Positions 8,511 to 16,762 of a stretch of 64,000 bases of DNA are shown here, in pieces (the first letter of the stretch is position 1; each line of letters starts with the position of its first letter). Position numbers and translations under genes: made by a program. This stretch comes from Bryobacteraceae bacterium. GTDB taxonomy: Bacteria; Acidobacteriota; Terriglobia; Bryobacterales; Bryobacteraceae. Below the pieces are notes generated by a model, which saw only the letters and a program-made list of their open reading frames with translations, did not search any database and was not told the origin of the DNA. The stretch is taken from assembly GCA_026002875.1 (NCBI GenBank), contig BPGE01000001.1, positions 4,745,561-4,809,560 on the forward strand. The letters run 5' to 3'.

Positions 8511-10013
8511 ATGTCTCCGGCACTCTCGGCGCGCACCCTCCTTTCCGTTGCGCTTTCTTTTCTCTGCCTGCCGCTGCTCTCCGCGCAGCAGCCTGCCGGA
8601 CAGCTCGACGCATCTCCCGCCCTCTTTTCGATCCTGGCTGCCCTGAATTCCGCCGGCTTCGACGAGGGACTGCAGTCCCCCAACACGCACCCCCTGCGGC
8701 GCCAGATGCTCGCGTGGGTCGAACAGCGCAATCCTCCCTCTCTCGAAAAGATCCGCGACTTCATCACGGAACGGCGCGCTGACAACCCCGCTGCAGAGCT
8801 CGCCCGTTACATCACCCTCGCCCTGTGCACCGACGGTCCGCCCAACTTCAAGCCGCGCTTCAACTCCAGCCTCATGCCTCCGGAGACGCTGCCCATCGAG
8901 GGCATCCTCCCCCTTCTGGCCCGCTTCCACCGCGAAGCGGAACTCGATGAGGCATTCCGGCGTGCGCAGCCCTATTTCGACCAGGTCATCGCCCAGTACC
9001 ACCAGCCCGTCACCGAGGCCATCTTCGAAGCCAACACCTACCTCCGCAATCCTACCTCCGGACTCCGCGGGCGCCGCTTCCAGGTCTTCATCGAGCTCCT
9101 CGCTCCCCCCAACATCGTCATCTCCCGGCTCCTCGGCGATGATTTCTTCGTCATTGTCACCCCGTCTCCGCGCCCCCGCGTCCACGACATCCGCCACGCC
9201 TATCTCGATCACCTGATCGACCCTCTCACCATCCGTTACGGCGCCGCTCTCGACGCCAAAAAGCCGCTCGCCGACCTCGCCCTCGGCTCGCCGCTCCTTC
9301 CCGAGGAGTACAAGAACGATTTCTCGCGCCTCGCCGCCAAGAGCGCCGTCTTCGCCGTGGAGGCCCGCCTCGCACGCTCCCGGGGCCCCGCTCTCGTCCA
9401 GCAGGCGATGCGCGAAGGCTACATCCTCGCCGCCGCCTTCTACGACGCCCTCGCCGCTTACGAAAAACAGGAAGAGTCGTTCTCGCTCTACTTCCGCAAA
9501 ATGATCGAGTCCATCGATCTCGCCCGCGAAGACCGCCGCATCGCCCAGATCGAGTTCGCCTCCTCCCCCGCCGTCCGCAAGGTCGAAGCTCCCAGGCCGC
9601 CTCCCCAGTCCCCTGCAGAGAAAGACCTTGAACAGGCCGAAAAGCTCTACGAGGCCCGCGACCTCGAAGCCGCCGGCGCCATCTTCCGCCGCGTCTATGC
9701 TTCCGACGCCGATCCGCCCCTCAAGGCCCGCGCCGCTTACGGCCTCGGCCGCATCGCCGCCCAGCAGAAAAATCTCGACCTCTCCCAGCAATGGTTTGAG
9801 CGCACGCTCGAACTCAACCCGGAACCCTTTGAACGCGCCTGGGCCCTCGTCTATCTGGGCCGGCTTGCCCGCGCTGCCCGCGACCCCGAGCTTGCCATGC
9901 AGCGCTACCAGGCCGCCCTTGCCGTCGAGGGCGCCAGCGAAGCTGCCCGCAAGGCCGCCCAGGCGGAACTTGCCCAGCTCGCCGCGCAGTTGCAGCCGCG
10001 CCAGGCGCCATGA
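8511..10013 (+). CDS. Secreted TPR-repeat protein
   Basis: This 500-residue protein has an N-terminal signal peptide (LLSVALSFLCLPLLSAQQ). The long middle part is helical and unrecognised. The last 120 residues hold tetratricopeptide-type helices, for example EKLYEARDLEAAGAIFRRVY, ARAAYGLGRIAAQQKNLDLS and AWALVYLGRLARAARDPELA. A scaffolding role in the periplasm or at the outer membrane is inferred. The next gene, 26 bp downstream, is also a secreted TPR-type protein, so the two probably act together. Confidence 0.75.
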   Translation: MSPALSARTLLSVALSFLCLPLLSAQQPAGQLDASPALFSILAALNSAGFDEGLQSPNTHPLRRQMLAWVEQRNPPSLEKIRDFITERRADNPAAELARYITLALCTDGPPNFKPRFNSSLMPPETLPIEGILPLLARFHREAELDEAFRRAQPYFDQVIAQYHQPVTEAIFEANTYLRNPTSGLRGRRFQVFIELLAPPNIVISRLLGDDFFVIVTPSPRPRVHDIRHAYLDHLIDPLTIRYGAALDAKKPLADLALGSPLLPEEYKNDFSRLAAKSAVFAVEARLARSRGPALVQQAMREGYILAAAFYDALAAYEKQEESFSLYFRKMIESIDLAREDRRIAQIEFASSPAVRKVEAPRPPPQSPAEKDLEQAEKLYEARDLEAAGAIFRRVYASDADPPLKARAAYGLGRIAAQQKNLDLSQQWFERTLELNPEPFERAWALVYLGRLARAARDPELAMQRYQAALAVEGASEAARKAAQAELAQLAAQLQPRQAP

Positions 10014-10039
10014 TTTCTTTCAGTAAGGAACCTTTCGAT

Positions 10040-10816
10040 ATGACGCGTCCCCTCGTTCACACCATCCTCGTTTCCGCGCTGGCCGCTTCGTTCGCCCTTG
10101 CGCAGACCGCCAACCCCAAGCCCCCTCAGCCCAAGAGCCAGAAGGAACTGGACGCTGTCCAGGCCATCTTCCAGGCACCCGATCCTGACTCCCGCATCGC
10201 CGCCGCCAAGGAACTCGTCACCAAATTCGCCGATACCGACTTCAAGGCCACCGCGTTCTACATCGGCGCTTTCTCCTACCAGCAGAAAGGCGACCTCGAA
10301 AACGCCATCGTCTGGGCTGAGCAGGCTCTCGATGCCGATCCCAAGTTCTACGCCGCCCAGCTCATGATCGCCAACGCCCTCGCCGTCCGCACCAAGGAGT
10401 TCGACCTCGACCGCGAAGAAAAACTCGGCCGCGCCGAAAAACTGGCCAAAGACGCCATCAACGTCATCAACGCCGCTCCCAAGCCCCGCCCAGACATCAC
10501 CGACGAGCAGTGGGAGGCTGCCAAGAAGGACTTCATCGCCCAGGCTCACGAAGCCATGGGCCTTGCCGCTCTCGTCCGCAAGAAGTACGACGTCTGCGCC
10601 TCCGAGCTCTCCACCGCCGCCTCGCTCGCCTCGCAGCAGGATCCTTCCCTGATGGTCCGCCTCGCCAACTGCCAGCTCCAGGCGGGCAAGCCCGACGACG
10701 CCCTCGCTCTCCTCGACAAGGTCCTCAACGACCCCAATGTCTCCGGCCAGATCAAGTCTGTCGCCGCGCAGCTCAAGGTCGACGCCAACAAGAAGAAGGC
10801 CGAAGCCGCAAAGTAG
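10040..10816 (+). CDS. Secreted TPR-like helical repeat protein
   Basis: This is a 258-residue protein. The ATG at 10040 is preceded by AAGGAA at a good distance; an upstream in-frame ATG at 10010 would overlap the previous gene. A signal peptide (HTILVSALAASFALAQ) is followed by helical repeats such as DLENAIVWAEQALDADPKFYAAQLMIANAL and, near the C-terminus, GKPDDALALLDKVL. No enzymatic motif is visible. It lies between another secreted TPR protein and rnc (7 bp gap), probably in one transcript. Confidence 0.75.
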   Translation: MTRPLVHTILVSALAASFALAQTANPKPPQPKSQKELDAVQAIFQAPDPDSRIAAAKELVTKFADTDFKATAFYIGAFSYQQKGDLENAIVWAEQALDADPKFYAAQLMIANALAVRTKEFDLDREEKLGRAEKLAKDAINVINAAPKPRPDITDEQWEAAKKDFIAQAHEAMGLAALVRKKYDVCASELSTAASLASQQDPSLMVRLANCQLQAGKPDDALALLDKVLNDPNVSGQIKSVAAQLKVDANKKKAEAAK

Positions 10817-10823
10817 CACCCCG

Positions 10824-11579
10824 ATGAACGCGCCTCTGGAGGAGCTGGAATCCCTTCTCGGCTACCGCTTCCGCGACCGGGACCTGCTCCTCCGCGCGCT
10901 CACCCACAAGTCTCTCCGCGCCGAGTCTTCCGAAGACGTCCAGCACAACGAACTGCTCGAGTTCCTCGGCGATTCCATCCTCGGCTTCCTCGCCTCCGAG
11001 TTCGTCTTCCGCCTCCTCCCCGGCGGCAGCGAGGGCGACCTGTCCCGCCTCAAGGCCCACCTCGTCAGCGCTTCCCGGCTCCACAGCGTCGCCGTCGCCC
11101 TCGATCTCGGCCGCTTCCTCAGGCTCGGCAAGGGCGAAGAACAGAGCGGCGGCCGCAACAAAAAGGCCCTCCTCGCCGACGCCCTTGAGGCCCTCCTCGC
11201 CGCCGTCTATCTCGACGCCGGCCCCATCGTCGGCCTCGACGTCTGCCGCCGTCTCCTCGAGCGCTTCCTCTGGCCCGTCCTCGAGTCCAGCCTCTCCGCC
11301 GCCTCCGACATCCCCGTCGATCCCAAGAACGCTCTCCAGGAACTCGCCCAGTCCCGCAAGCTCCCCCTGCCGCGCTATTCCCTCATCTCCCAGTCCGGCC
11401 CCGAGCACGCCAAAGTCTTCACCGTGGAAGTCCGGCTCGGCCCCGGCCGCGCCGCCGCCGCCCAGGCCAGCTCCAAAAAAGCCGCCTCCCAGAAGGCCGC
11501 CGCCATCCTCCTCGATCAGCTCCGCACCGAACTCAGCCAGCCCGGCGGCGCAGCCTGCATCGAATCCTCCGCCGTCTGA
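10824..11579 (+). CDS. rnc: Ribonuclease III
   Basis: This 251-residue endonuclease cleaves double-stranded RNA in rRNA maturation and mRNA turnover. The RNase III signature is present as NELLEFLGDSILG, and the second acidic cluster as KKALLADALEALLAAVYLD, giving the metal-binding glutamate and aspartate residues. The C-terminal double-stranded-RNA-binding domain begins at DPKNALQELAQ and ends with the KKAASQKAAA helix. The ATG at 10824 starts the conserved fold directly; the frame is open further upstream only because it overlaps the previous gene. Confidence 0.95.
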   Translation: MNAPLEELESLLGYRFRDRDLLLRALTHKSLRAESSEDVQHNELLEFLGDSILGFLASEFVFRLLPGGSEGDLSRLKAHLVSASRLHSVAVALDLGRFLRLGKGEEQSGGRNKKALLADALEALLAAVYLDAGPIVGLDVCRRLLERFLWPVLESSLSAASDIPVDPKNALQELAQSRKLPLPRYSLISQSGPEHAKVFTVEVRLGPGRAAAAQASSKKAASQKAAAILLDQLRTELSQPGGAACIESSAV

Positions 11580-11655
11580 TCCTCCCTGTTTCAGACATTT
11601 TTCTCTGAAAAGAGCCCCGCAATCGGCTACCCTGTGAGAAGGAGCCTCTGCATCC

Positions 11656-12561
11656 ATGTCCGATCGAGCTTCCCTTCTCCGCGCGGCTCTGGAGCGCCGC
11701 CAGGCCCTCGTCGTCCCGGGCTGCCACGACGCCCTCAGCGCCCGCATCATCGAATCCGCCGGCTTCGAGGCCGTCCAGGTCTCTGGCTTCGGTCTCGCCG
11801 GCTCCCTCCTCGCTCTCCCCGACGTCGGACTCGTCGAGATGAAAGACATCCTCGACATCACCGGCAACATCGTCCGCGCCGTCAAGATCCCCGTCATGGC
11901 CGACATCGACACCGGCGGCGGCAACGCCCTCAATGCCGCCCGCATCACCGAACGCCTCATCGAAATGGGCGTCGCCGGCGTCAACATCGAAGACCAGGTC
12001 TTCCCCAAACGCTGCGGCCACATGGAGGGCAAGCAGGTCATCTCCGCCGAAGAGATGGCCGGCAAGGTCCGCGCCATGGCCGATGTCCGCGCCCGCTCCG
12101 GACGCGACCTCGTCATCAACGCCCGCACCGACGCCTACGCCGTCCTCGGACTCGATGAAGCCATCCGCCGCGCCAATCTCTACCTCGAATCCGGCGCCGA
12201 CATGGCCTTCATCGACGGCATTGGCACGCGCGCCGACATCGAACGCGCCGTCCGCGAAATCCGCGGCCTCCTCTCCGTCAACCTCATGGATGCGGTCACC
12301 GGCGTCAAGACCGAGCTCATCCCCATCCCCGAACTCGCCGCCATGGGCGTCGCCCGCGTCTCCATCCCCGTCGCCTCCATCCTCGTCATGCACCGCGCGC
12401 TCACCGATTTCTTCTGCGATCTCCGCAATTCCCCCGCCGGCATCCTCGCAGGAGAAACCCGCCGCCTCACCGCGTTCAGAGACTTCACCGATTTCGTCGG
12501 CCTCCCCCAATACCGGGAGATGGAAAACAGGTACCTGCCCGCGCGCTCCGGCGCGCACTGA
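11656..12561 (+). CDS. Isocitrate lyase/PEP mutase superfamily lyase (methylisocitrate- or dimethylmalate-lyase-like)
   Basis: This 301-residue TIM-barrel enzyme has the family hallmarks VMADIDTGGG (metal-binding DxD region), NIEDQVFPKRCGH with the catalytic cysteine of lyase members in KRCGH, and INARTDA. The KRCGH loop argues for a C-C lyase that releases pyruvate or glyoxylate, such as methylisocitrate lyase, 2,3-dimethylmalate lyase or an oxaloacetate decarboxylase relative, rather than a phosphonate mutase. It is first in an operon with LeuC-like, LeuD-like and isopropylmalate-dehydrogenase-like genes. A weak hairpin (TTTCAGA/TCTGAAA, 11590-11611) lies in its leader, and AAGGAG precedes the ATG. 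Confidence 0.85.
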   Translation: MSDRASLLRAALERRQALVVPGCHDALSARIIESAGFEAVQVSGFGLAGSLLALPDVGLVEMKDILDITGNIVRAVKIPVMADIDTGGGNALNAARITERLIEMGVAGVNIEDQVFPKRCGHMEGKQVISAEEMAGKVRAMADVRARSGRDLVINARTDAYAVLGLDEAIRRANLYLESGADMAFIDGIGTRADIERAVREIRGLLSVNLMDAVTGVKTELIPIPELAAMGVARVSIPVASILVMHRALTDFFCDLRNSPAGILAGETRRLTAFRDFTDFVGLPQYREMENRYLPARSGAH

Positions 12562-12574
12562 GAGGAGTTCCGTC

Positions 12575-13807
12575 ATGACCCTCGCAGAGAAGATTCTCGC
12601 CCGCGCCTCGGGCCGCTCCCGCGTCGCTCCCGACGAGATCGTCGTCGCCGACGTCGATCTCGCCATGAGCCACGAGAACGCCGACCTGGTCCGCAAAGCT
12701 TTTCTCGAAATCGGCGTCCCCCGCGTCTGGGACCCCGAAAAAATCGTCATCATCTTCGATCACCGCATCCCCGCCGAAAGCGAAAAAACCGCCGCTACCC
12801 ACAAGGCTGTCCGCGAATTTGTCCGCCAGCAGGGGATCCGCCACTTCTACGACGTCGGCCGCGGCGGCATCTGCCATCAGGTGCTCGCCGAAAACGGCCA
12901 CGTCCAGCCCGGCATGGTCGTCGTCGGTACCGATTCCCACACCACCACCCACGGAGCCTTCGGCGCCTTCGCCACCGGCATTGGCGCCACCGAAATGGCC
13001 GGCGTCTGGGTCGAAGGCAGGCTCTGGTTCAAGGTGCCCTCGACTCTCCGGATCGAAGTCGAAGGCGAATTCGCCCCCTGGGTCTCCGCCAAGGACCTGA
13101 TCCTCTACATCATCGGCAGGCTCGGCGCCGCCGGCGCCGACTACCGCGCCGTCGAGTTCGACGGCAGCGCCATCCGCCGCATGACCATCGCCTCCCGAAT
13201 GGTTCTCTGCAACCTCTCCATGGAAATGGGCGCTAAAGTCGCCTTCACGCCCGTCATGGAAATCGCGCCCGATGCCGACGCCCGTTACGAGCGCGTCCTC
13301 CACATCAACCTCGACTACGATCTGCCCGAGCCCCAGATCGCCTGCCCCCACTCCGTCGATCACGTCAGGCCAGTCTCCGCCCTCGGCGAGATCCCCGTCC
13401 ATCAGGCCGTCCTCGGCTCGTGCACCAACGGCCGCCTCGAGGATCTCGAAATCGCCGCGTCAATCCTCCGCGGCCGCCGCGTCCACCCGCAGACGCGCCT
13501 CATCGTCATCCCCGCCTCCCAGCGCGTCTGCCTCGACGCCATGCGCCTCGGCTATCTGGAAACTCTCATCGAAGCCGGCGCCATCGTCAATCCGCCAGGC
13601 TGCGGCCCCTGCGTTGGCGTGCACCAGGGCATCCTCGCCGCCGGCGAAGTCTGCATCTCTTCCACCAACCGCAACTTCATCGGACGCATGGGCAGCAAGG
13701 ACTCCTTCGTCTACCTCTCGAGCCCTGCCGTCGTCGCCGCCTCGGCCGTCGCCGGCCGCATCGTCCATCCCGAAATCGTCATGGCAAAGGAGGACGCCCA
13801 TGTCTGA
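12575..13807 (+). CDS. Aconitase-superfamily hydro-lyase large subunit (LeuC/homoaconitase/dimethylmaleate-hydratase type)
   Basis: This 410-residue subunit has the short stand-alone form found in archaeal-type LeuC, homoaconitase and dimethylmaleate hydratase. The [4Fe-4S] cysteines are visible in VLGSCTNGR and PPGCGPCVG, and the substrate region in GTDSHTTTHGAFGAFATGIG. The ATG at 12575 has AGAGGAG just upstream, 13 bp after the lyase gene. The enzyme would interconvert a 2- and 3-hydroxyacid through an alkene. Which substrate is used is not determined; the flanking lyase and dehydrogenase suggest something other than plain leucine synthesis, as no leuA is nearby. Confidence 0.88.
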   Translation: MTLAEKILARASGRSRVAPDEIVVADVDLAMSHENADLVRKAFLEIGVPRVWDPEKIVIIFDHRIPAESEKTAATHKAVREFVRQQGIRHFYDVGRGGICHQVLAENGHVQPGMVVVGTDSHTTTHGAFGAFATGIGATEMAGVWVEGRLWFKVPSTLRIEVEGEFAPWVSAKDLILYIIGRLGAAGADYRAVEFDGSAIRRMTIASRMVLCNLSMEMGAKVAFTPVMEIAPDADARYERVLHINLDYDLPEPQIACPHSVDHVRPVSALGEIPVHQAVLGSCTNGRLEDLEIAASILRGRRVHPQTRLIVIPASQRVCLDAMRLGYLETLIEAGAIVNPPGCGPCVGVHQGILAAGEVCISSTNRNFIGRMGSKDSFVYLSSPAVVAASAVAGRIVHPEIVMAKEDAHV

Positions 13808-14327
13808 CGCTTCCTCGATCCTCTGCGGCCGTGTCGCCGCCGTTCTCGGCCCCAACATCGACACCGACATCATCTACCCCGGCCGCTACCTCAACATCAC
13901 CGATCGCGAGAAGACCGCCGAGCACCTCTTCGAGCTCGCCTACCCGGAAATCCGCTCGAAACTCCGGCCCGGCGATTTCATCGTCGCCGCCGCCAACTTC
14001 GGCTGCGGCTCCAGCCGCGAGCAGGCTGCCGCGGCGCTGAAATTCTCCGGATGCGGCGCCGTCATCGCGGCCAGCTTCGCCCGCATCTTCTACCGCAACG
14101 CCATCAACCTCGGCCTGCCCGCCATCGTCAGCCCCTCCGCCCACCTCGAGTGCAGCGAGGGCGACGAACTCGAAATCGACCTCGCCGGCGGCCTCATCCG
14201 CAACCTCTCGCGCAACCTCTCCATCGCCGCTGCGCCTCTTGATCCGCGCGCCATCGAACTGATCCGCTCCGGCGGCCTCATCCCCTATCTCAAAGCCAAA
14301 TACGCCTCCGCGCCCGCGGCAGGCTGA
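13800..14327 (+). CDS. Aconitase-superfamily hydro-lyase small subunit (LeuD-like)
   Basis: This 175-residue swivelling-domain subunit pairs with the preceding large subunit. The ATG overlaps the large-subunit stop by eight bases, so the pair is translationally coupled. The motifs DTDIIYPGRYLNITD and NFGCGSSREQAAAALK are characteristic, the latter binding the substrate. The substrate-specificity loop in LeuD/HacB proteins is YLxxT; here it reads RYLNIT, which does not by itself fix the substrate. Confidence 0.9.
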   Translation: MSDASSILCGRVAAVLGPNIDTDIIYPGRYLNITDREKTAEHLFELAYPEIRSKLRPGDFIVAAANFGCGSSREQAAAALKFSGCGAVIAASFARIFYRNAINLGLPAIVSPSAHLECSEGDELEIDLAGGLIRNLSRNLSIAAAPLDPRAIELIRSGGLIPYLKAKYASAPAAG

Positions 14328-14347
14328 GTCGCAGGAGGAATCACATC

Positions 14348-15460
14348 ATGGCGAAACACCAGATTGCATGGCTCCCCGGCGACGGCATCGGCGTCGAAGT
14401 CGCCCAGGCTGCCCGCCTCGTTCTCGACGCCGCCGGCTACGACGCCGAATACCACCACGGCGACATCGGCTGGCGCTTCTGGGTCGCCGAAGGCGATGCG
14501 CTCCCTCAGCGCACCCTCGACCTGCTCGCCCGCACCGAGTGCGCGTTCTTCGGCGCCATCACCTCGAAACCCGCCGCCGAAGCCGCCCGCGAGCTCGCTC
14601 CCGAACTCCAGGGCCGCGGCCTCACCTACCGCAGCCCCATCGTCCGCATGCGCCAGCTCCTCGACCTCTACATCTGCCAGCGCCCCTGCCGCGCCCTGCC
14701 CGGCAATCCGCTGAATTACCGCGAAGGCGTCGACCTCGTCGTCTTCCGCGAGAACACCGAAGGCATGTACATCGGCGTCGAGTTCCCCCAGGTGCCCGAA
14801 TCCTTTTACGCCGAAAAGGCGATGAGCCGCATCCCCCGCGACGCCGCCATCTCCATCCGCTCCATTACGGCCAACGCCTCGCGCCGCATCGTCAAAGCGG
14901 CCTTCGAGTTCGCCCGCCGCAACGGCCGCCGCAAGGTCACCGCCGTCCACAAGGCCAACGTGCTCCGCGCCACCTGCGGGCTCTTCCTCGAACAGGCCAC
15001 CGAAGTCGCCGTGATGTACCCGGACATCGAATTCGACACCGCCAACGTCGACGCCATCTGCATGTGGCTCCTCAAGAACCCGCATAACTACGACGTCATC
15101 GTCACCACCAACCTCTTCGGCGACATCCTCTCCGATCTCTGCGCCCAGTTGGTCGGCGGCATGGGCTTCGCTTGCAGCGGCAACATCGGAGAGAAATACG
15201 CCGTCTTCGAGCCCACACACGGCTCCGCCCCGAAATACGCCGGCCTCAACAAGGTCAACCCCATCGCCGCCATCCTCGCCGCCGCCATGATGGCCGGCTG
15301 GACCGGCGAAAAAGAGATCGAGGCCGCCATTCACAGCGCCGTCGAAGAAGTCGTCCGCCGCGGCGAAGTCCGCACCTACGACATGGGCGGCTCTTCCTCC
15401 ACCATGCAGATGGCCGAGGCCATCGCCGCCGAGGCCGCACGGCTCCGCGCTCACGCCTGA
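14348..15460 (+). CDS. Isocitrate/isopropylmalate dehydrogenase family protein
   Basis: This 370-residue oxidative decarboxylase has GDGIGVEVAQAARLVLD near the N-terminus, VFRENTEGMYIGVE, the catalytic lysine in AVHKANVLR, the metal aspartates in NLFGDILSDL and the NAD-site motif EPTHGSAPKYAG. The EPTHGSAP motif and lack of the NADP-type residues suggest NAD. The family includes isocitrate, homoisocitrate, isopropylmalate and tartrate/malate dehydrogenases; the substrate cannot be assigned from sequence alone. The gene is last in the operon, 20 bp after the small hydro-lyase subunit, with AGGAGG upstream. Confidence 0.88.
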   Translation: MAKHQIAWLPGDGIGVEVAQAARLVLDAAGYDAEYHHGDIGWRFWVAEGDALPQRTLDLLARTECAFFGAITSKPAAEAARELAPELQGRGLTYRSPIVRMRQLLDLYICQRPCRALPGNPLNYREGVDLVVFRENTEGMYIGVEFPQVPESFYAEKAMSRIPRDAAISIRSITANASRRIVKAAFEFARRNGRRKVTAVHKANVLRATCGLFLEQATEVAVMYPDIEFDTANVDAICMWLLKNPHNYDVIVTTNLFGDILSDLCAQLVGGMGFACSGNIGEKYAVFEPTHGSAPKYAGLNKVNPIAAILAAAMMAGWTGEKEIEAAIHSAVEEVVRRGEVRTYDMGGSSSTMQMAEAIAAEAARLRAHA

Positions 15461-15693
15461 GCGTTGCCGCGCTCCAGCCCCGGGAGCGCCCGGCTTGCAT
15501 CGCGCGGCGCCATCTGCGCCGCGCATGACGCCCCATGCCGGGCCGCGCTGCGGCCATGGCCGGCGCTCGGAAAGTGACGCGTCCCGGGCGCGGCCGGGGG
15601 CGAAGCGCGCCTCGTGCCCTGCGGCACGCGTCTGCCGGGAGCGCGCGCTTCGTCCTCCGCCGGACAACGCTCAGTCCTGCAAACCAGGACGGC

Positions 15694-16464
15694 TCACGGG
15701 AAGCTGTAGGTCGTCGTCAGCTTGTAGAACGAGCCTGTTCCGTCCGTCGCCGGCCGGCTCATCACGTCCGGCCCGGCCGTGAACCGCACGCTGAACTTGC
15801 CCATCGTCGCCTGCACATACGGCCCGAACCACTTGTACACGCCCGCCCCGCGCGGCGCCCCCGTCCCGCTCGGCGACGAGTCCAGCTGCTCGTAGTGCAG
15901 GCCTGCCGACACCAGTTTCGAGAACCGCGCTCCGCCGTTCACCCAGGAATGCAGGAAGTTGTTCTGCACCGGAACCGTCACCAGCGCCCCGCCGGTCCCG
16001 GCGGTCTTCCCTTTCCGCAGAGCCGTGTAGCGTCCGAGATAAAACTCGCCTTCGGCGCGGTCCGTCGACAGGTTCACCGTGATGTTCGGAACGATGCCTT
16101 CCAGAGCCATTGCGTACGAGCCGTTCGACAGCAGCCGCCCGTTCAGAAAGCCGAGCTGCGGATTCCACGTCAGCTTGCCGCCGAGCGTGCGGATGTTGAC
16201 GCCCGAGCCGAACTCGGTCCACAGCGCCCCTCCGCCTCCCGTCCCGAACGAGGGCGTCGTCCAGATGATCCCGTACACGGTCCAGTCCAGGCGTTCGTTC
16301 GCCTTGTAGCCGGCGCTGAACGTCGGATAAAAGCCGAAAAACGCATCCTGATTCAGGGAAACCCGGTACGAAACCCGGTCGTCTGCGCCCGATTGCGCAT
16401 GAAGATGCGGAGAAAATCCAAGTGCAAACACACTGAGAGCAGCAACAGTTTTTGCAATATTCAC
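15694..16464 (-). CDS. Small predicted outer-membrane protein of unknown family
   Basis: This 256-residue protein starts at a GTG (16464) with AGGAGG ten bases upstream. A signal peptide (AALSVFALGFSPHLHAQ) is followed by amphipathic strands and a C-terminus ending in TYSFP. The composition (YKANERLDWTVYGIIWTTPSFG and similar) suits a 10-14-strand barrel. It stands alone between convergent or divergent neighbours and no function is visible. Confidence 0.65.
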   Translation of the reverse strand: MNIAKTVAALSVFALGFSPHLHAQSGADDRVSYRVSLNQDAFFGFYPTFSAGYKANERLDWTVYGIIWTTPSFGTGGGGALWTEFGSGVNIRTLGGKLTWNPQLGFLNGRLLSNGSYAMALEGIVPNITVNLSTDRAEGEFYLGRYTALRKGKTAGTGGALVTVPVQNNFLHSWVNGGARFSKLVSAGLHYEQLDSSPSGTGAPRGAGVYKWFGPYVQATMGKFSVRFTAGPDVMSRPATDGTGSFYKLTTTYSFP

Positions 16465-16605
16465 GAGAAACAGTCCTCCTGGGAACGGTTTTCAGCGGTG
16501 ATCGTCAGGGAACAGCAGGGAAGGGACCGGACAGGGGTCTGTGGTCAAAGGCTGGTTCTGCCAGTCAGGTGGGCACGACAGCCAAACTGTACTTTAACAC
16601 ACAGT

Positions 16606-16632
16606 CAAAATGTACGGATATCCGAACTTTTG
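16606..16632. promoter_or_regulatory. Imperfect palindrome with perfect CGGATATCCG core
   Basis: The core CGGATATCCG (16615-16624) is a perfect palindrome, flanked by CAAAA on the left and TTTTG on the right at nearly symmetric distances. It lies about 140 bp upstream of the barrel gene that starts at 16464 (minus), in a 298-bp gap after pyrC. It may be an operator. A TTGACT box on the minus strand overlaps its edge, but no convincing -10 follows. Confidence 0.35.
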
Positions 16633-16762
16633 ATGGGCCCGATCACGGAAACCGTTGAAAAATCCCCCACGCCGAAAGGGAGATTGGCACGCCCAAAAAA
16701 CCCGTCCCCGCGCCCCCGGCGCGTCATTCGATGGACTGTCGCAACGGAACTGATATGCGCGA

